58,047 nt of DNA from a virus: IMG/VR virus record IMGVR_UViG_3300034071_002803, positions 1 through 58,047 of that record. One strand, written 5' to 3'. The notes below the pieces were generated by a model. The model made no database searches. It saw only the letters and a list, made by a program, of their open reading frames with translations, and was not told the origin of the DNA. Each line of letters starts with the position of its first letter. Position 1 is the first letter of the stretch. The position numbers and the translations under genes were made by a program. Below are positions 57,232-58,047 of the stretch, piece after piece.

Positions 57232-58047
57232 TTACCCGATTATAACAACCCTGTACTGGTTGTTGCTTGGGGCAGAGGCAAAGTCAAGAACAACGGTGCC
57301 GTTTGGGGTTCCTGTAGTCAATCCAACGGTGATGTCTGGGTAAACCTTCTCGCCGTTAGAGGTCTGGAACACTTCGGCGGTCACCCAAATGTTTCCAAGA
57401 CCATGAGAGATCGTGTAGGTCGTTGCCGTACCGTCGCCAAGTTGCGCAGTGTACTTCGTCGTTCCGCCAAGTGCCGTAAGGGCTGCGGCGGCAGTAGTCT
57501 GACCAGTACCACCGTTGGCGATGGCAAGTGCGCCCGTAACCGCAGCGCTCTGCGCAAGGTTTATTGCGCCAAATGCTGGGGCGCCACCGGCTCCAGGAAC
57601 CCGAAGAACCTGATCAGCAGTTCCTGCTGTGGTTGCACTGACAGCGCTTGTCCCGTTGCCGAGCAGTACGCCACCAGATGTCAGGGTGCTCGCGCCAGTA
57701 CCGCCGTTTGCGACTGGAAGCGTGCCAGAAACTTCGCTTCCAAGGGCAATCGTGCTTGCGGTTGTCAGCGCATCGGTACCGCCAGTTGACTTAACGATAC
57801 CAGCGGTGAATGTTGCAACACCAGTACCACCGCGGGCAACGCCAAGCGTGCCGCTCGTGAGCTTATCAGTGCCGTGGTTTGGAATGTCTGAAGCAACAAG
57901 TGATCGGAATGAAGGGGCAGAAGGCCCACCAGTTGCAGGACCAGCGAATACTGCGTTGTCTGCTGCAGTTGTGGCGCCAGTACCACCCTTGGCTACTGGA
58001 AGGGTTCCAGTTACTGTTGAAGTTGAGACATCAACAGCGCTGGTTGC
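57232..58047 (-). CDS. tail fibre protein 3 (5' part beyond the window)
   Basis: The leftward frame is open from the right edge to TAA at 57232-57234. It contains repeats of the type LPVAKGGTG, SGTLGVARGGTG, SGTLPVANGGTG and ALAIANGGTG, typical of beta-helical phage fibres. The end (HGLGNIWVTAEVFQTSNGEK ... YRVVIIG) resembles a tip domain. The start codon lies outside the window. Confidence 0.82.
   Translation of the reverse strand, partial: ATSAVDVSTSTVTGTLPVAKGGTGATTAADNAVFAGPATGGPSAPSFRSLVASDIPNHGTDKLTSGTLGVARGGTGVATFTAGIVKSTGGTDALTTASTIALGSEVSGTLPVANGGTGASTLTSGGVLLGNGTSAVSATTAGTADQVLRVPGAGGAPAFGAINLAQSAAVTGALAIANGGTGQTTAAAALTALGGTTKYTAQLGDGTATTYTISHGLGNIWVTAEVFQTSNGEKVYPDITVGLTTGTPNGTVVLDFASAPSNNQYRVVIIG

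Noticed and set aside
57205-57789. Plus-strand frame of 194 codons with many Cys and Arg
   Set aside because: It is antisense to the GGTG-repeat fibre, whose frame is open to the window edge and shows recognisable fibre repeats.
1-58047. Search for integrase, excisionase or attachment sites
   Set aside because: No recombinase motif or att-like repeat was found; the HTH regulator alone does not show lysogeny.

Overview
The window is part of the genome of a tailed, siphovirus-type phage. It carries an HK97-fold head module (portal, prohead protease, major capsid protein), head-tail connectors, two tail-tube paralogues, a tail-assembly chaperone pair with a -1 slippery site, a 1536-residue tape measure protein, a large tail-tip protein, a C39-like lysis protein and several tail fibres. 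No sheath, integrase, CRISPR array, tRNA, terminase or DNA polymerase was recognised. The genome is therefore incomplete here, and the last fibre gene runs off the right edge. Base composition looks near balanced by eye. Several start codons lie 6-7 bases after a -10 box (leaderless pattern). Together with the TET/TAGT genes and the C39-type lysin this suggests an actinobacterial or other Gram-positive host, but that is inference.

Layout. 1-4127 (+): small early-type genes, a control region (G-quadruplex-capable tract; promoter flanked by two 21-bp repeats), a metallopeptidase-like gene, an Nmad1/DUF1599 protein and a DNA cytosine-C5 methyltransferase. 4111-12827 (-): sugar and base-modification genes (nucleotidyltransferase, several glycosyltransferases, PIG-L deacetylase, TET/JBP dioxygenase, ParB-like protein, UDP-galactopyranose mutase) and a thioredoxin. 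12862-17152 (-): replication and recombination (SSB, RusA, DnaC-like loader, replisome organiser, PD-(D/E)XK nuclease, annealing-type protein), an HTH regulator with its own promoter/operator, and HNH. 17152-20439 (-): portal fused to a HAD-like domain, with small genes. 20637-40731 (+): head, tail and lysis genes, interrupted by a leftward metallophosphoesterase pair (26027-27471). 40788-42843 (-): a membrane protein and a secreted PA14/TPEP-repeat protein. 43018-44752 (+): a phosphatidylserine-decarboxylase-like protein and an ATP-grasp ligase. 44745-58047 (-): GalE, a GlcNAc-transferase-like protein, three copies of one unknown family, methyltransferases, a degenerate oxygenase-like protein, and tail fibres.

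How the genes may work together. The most notable content is a candidate DNA hypermodification pathway. A C5-methyltransferase would make 5-methylcytosine, the TET dioxygenase would hydroxylate it, and a TET-associated glycosyltransferase (TAGT) would glycosylate the hydroxymethyl group. Further glycosyltransferases, a sugar nucleotidyltransferase, GalE plus UDP-galactopyranose mutase (a route to UDP-galactofuranose), a PIG-L deacetylase, a GlcNAc-transferase-like enzyme, an ATP-grasp ligase and a PSD-like decarboxylase could elaborate the sugar. The MTase-TET-TAGT core follows known phage biochemistry; every later step is inference. Some of the sugar genes could instead modify virion proteins or the host envelope.

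Regulation. Divergent head operons appear to fire from a 20-bp perfect inverted repeat whose arms each hold an extended -10 and a start codon. The HTH gene has a near-consensus promoter followed by a 25-bp dyad. Translational coupling (ATGA, TAATG) is widespread.
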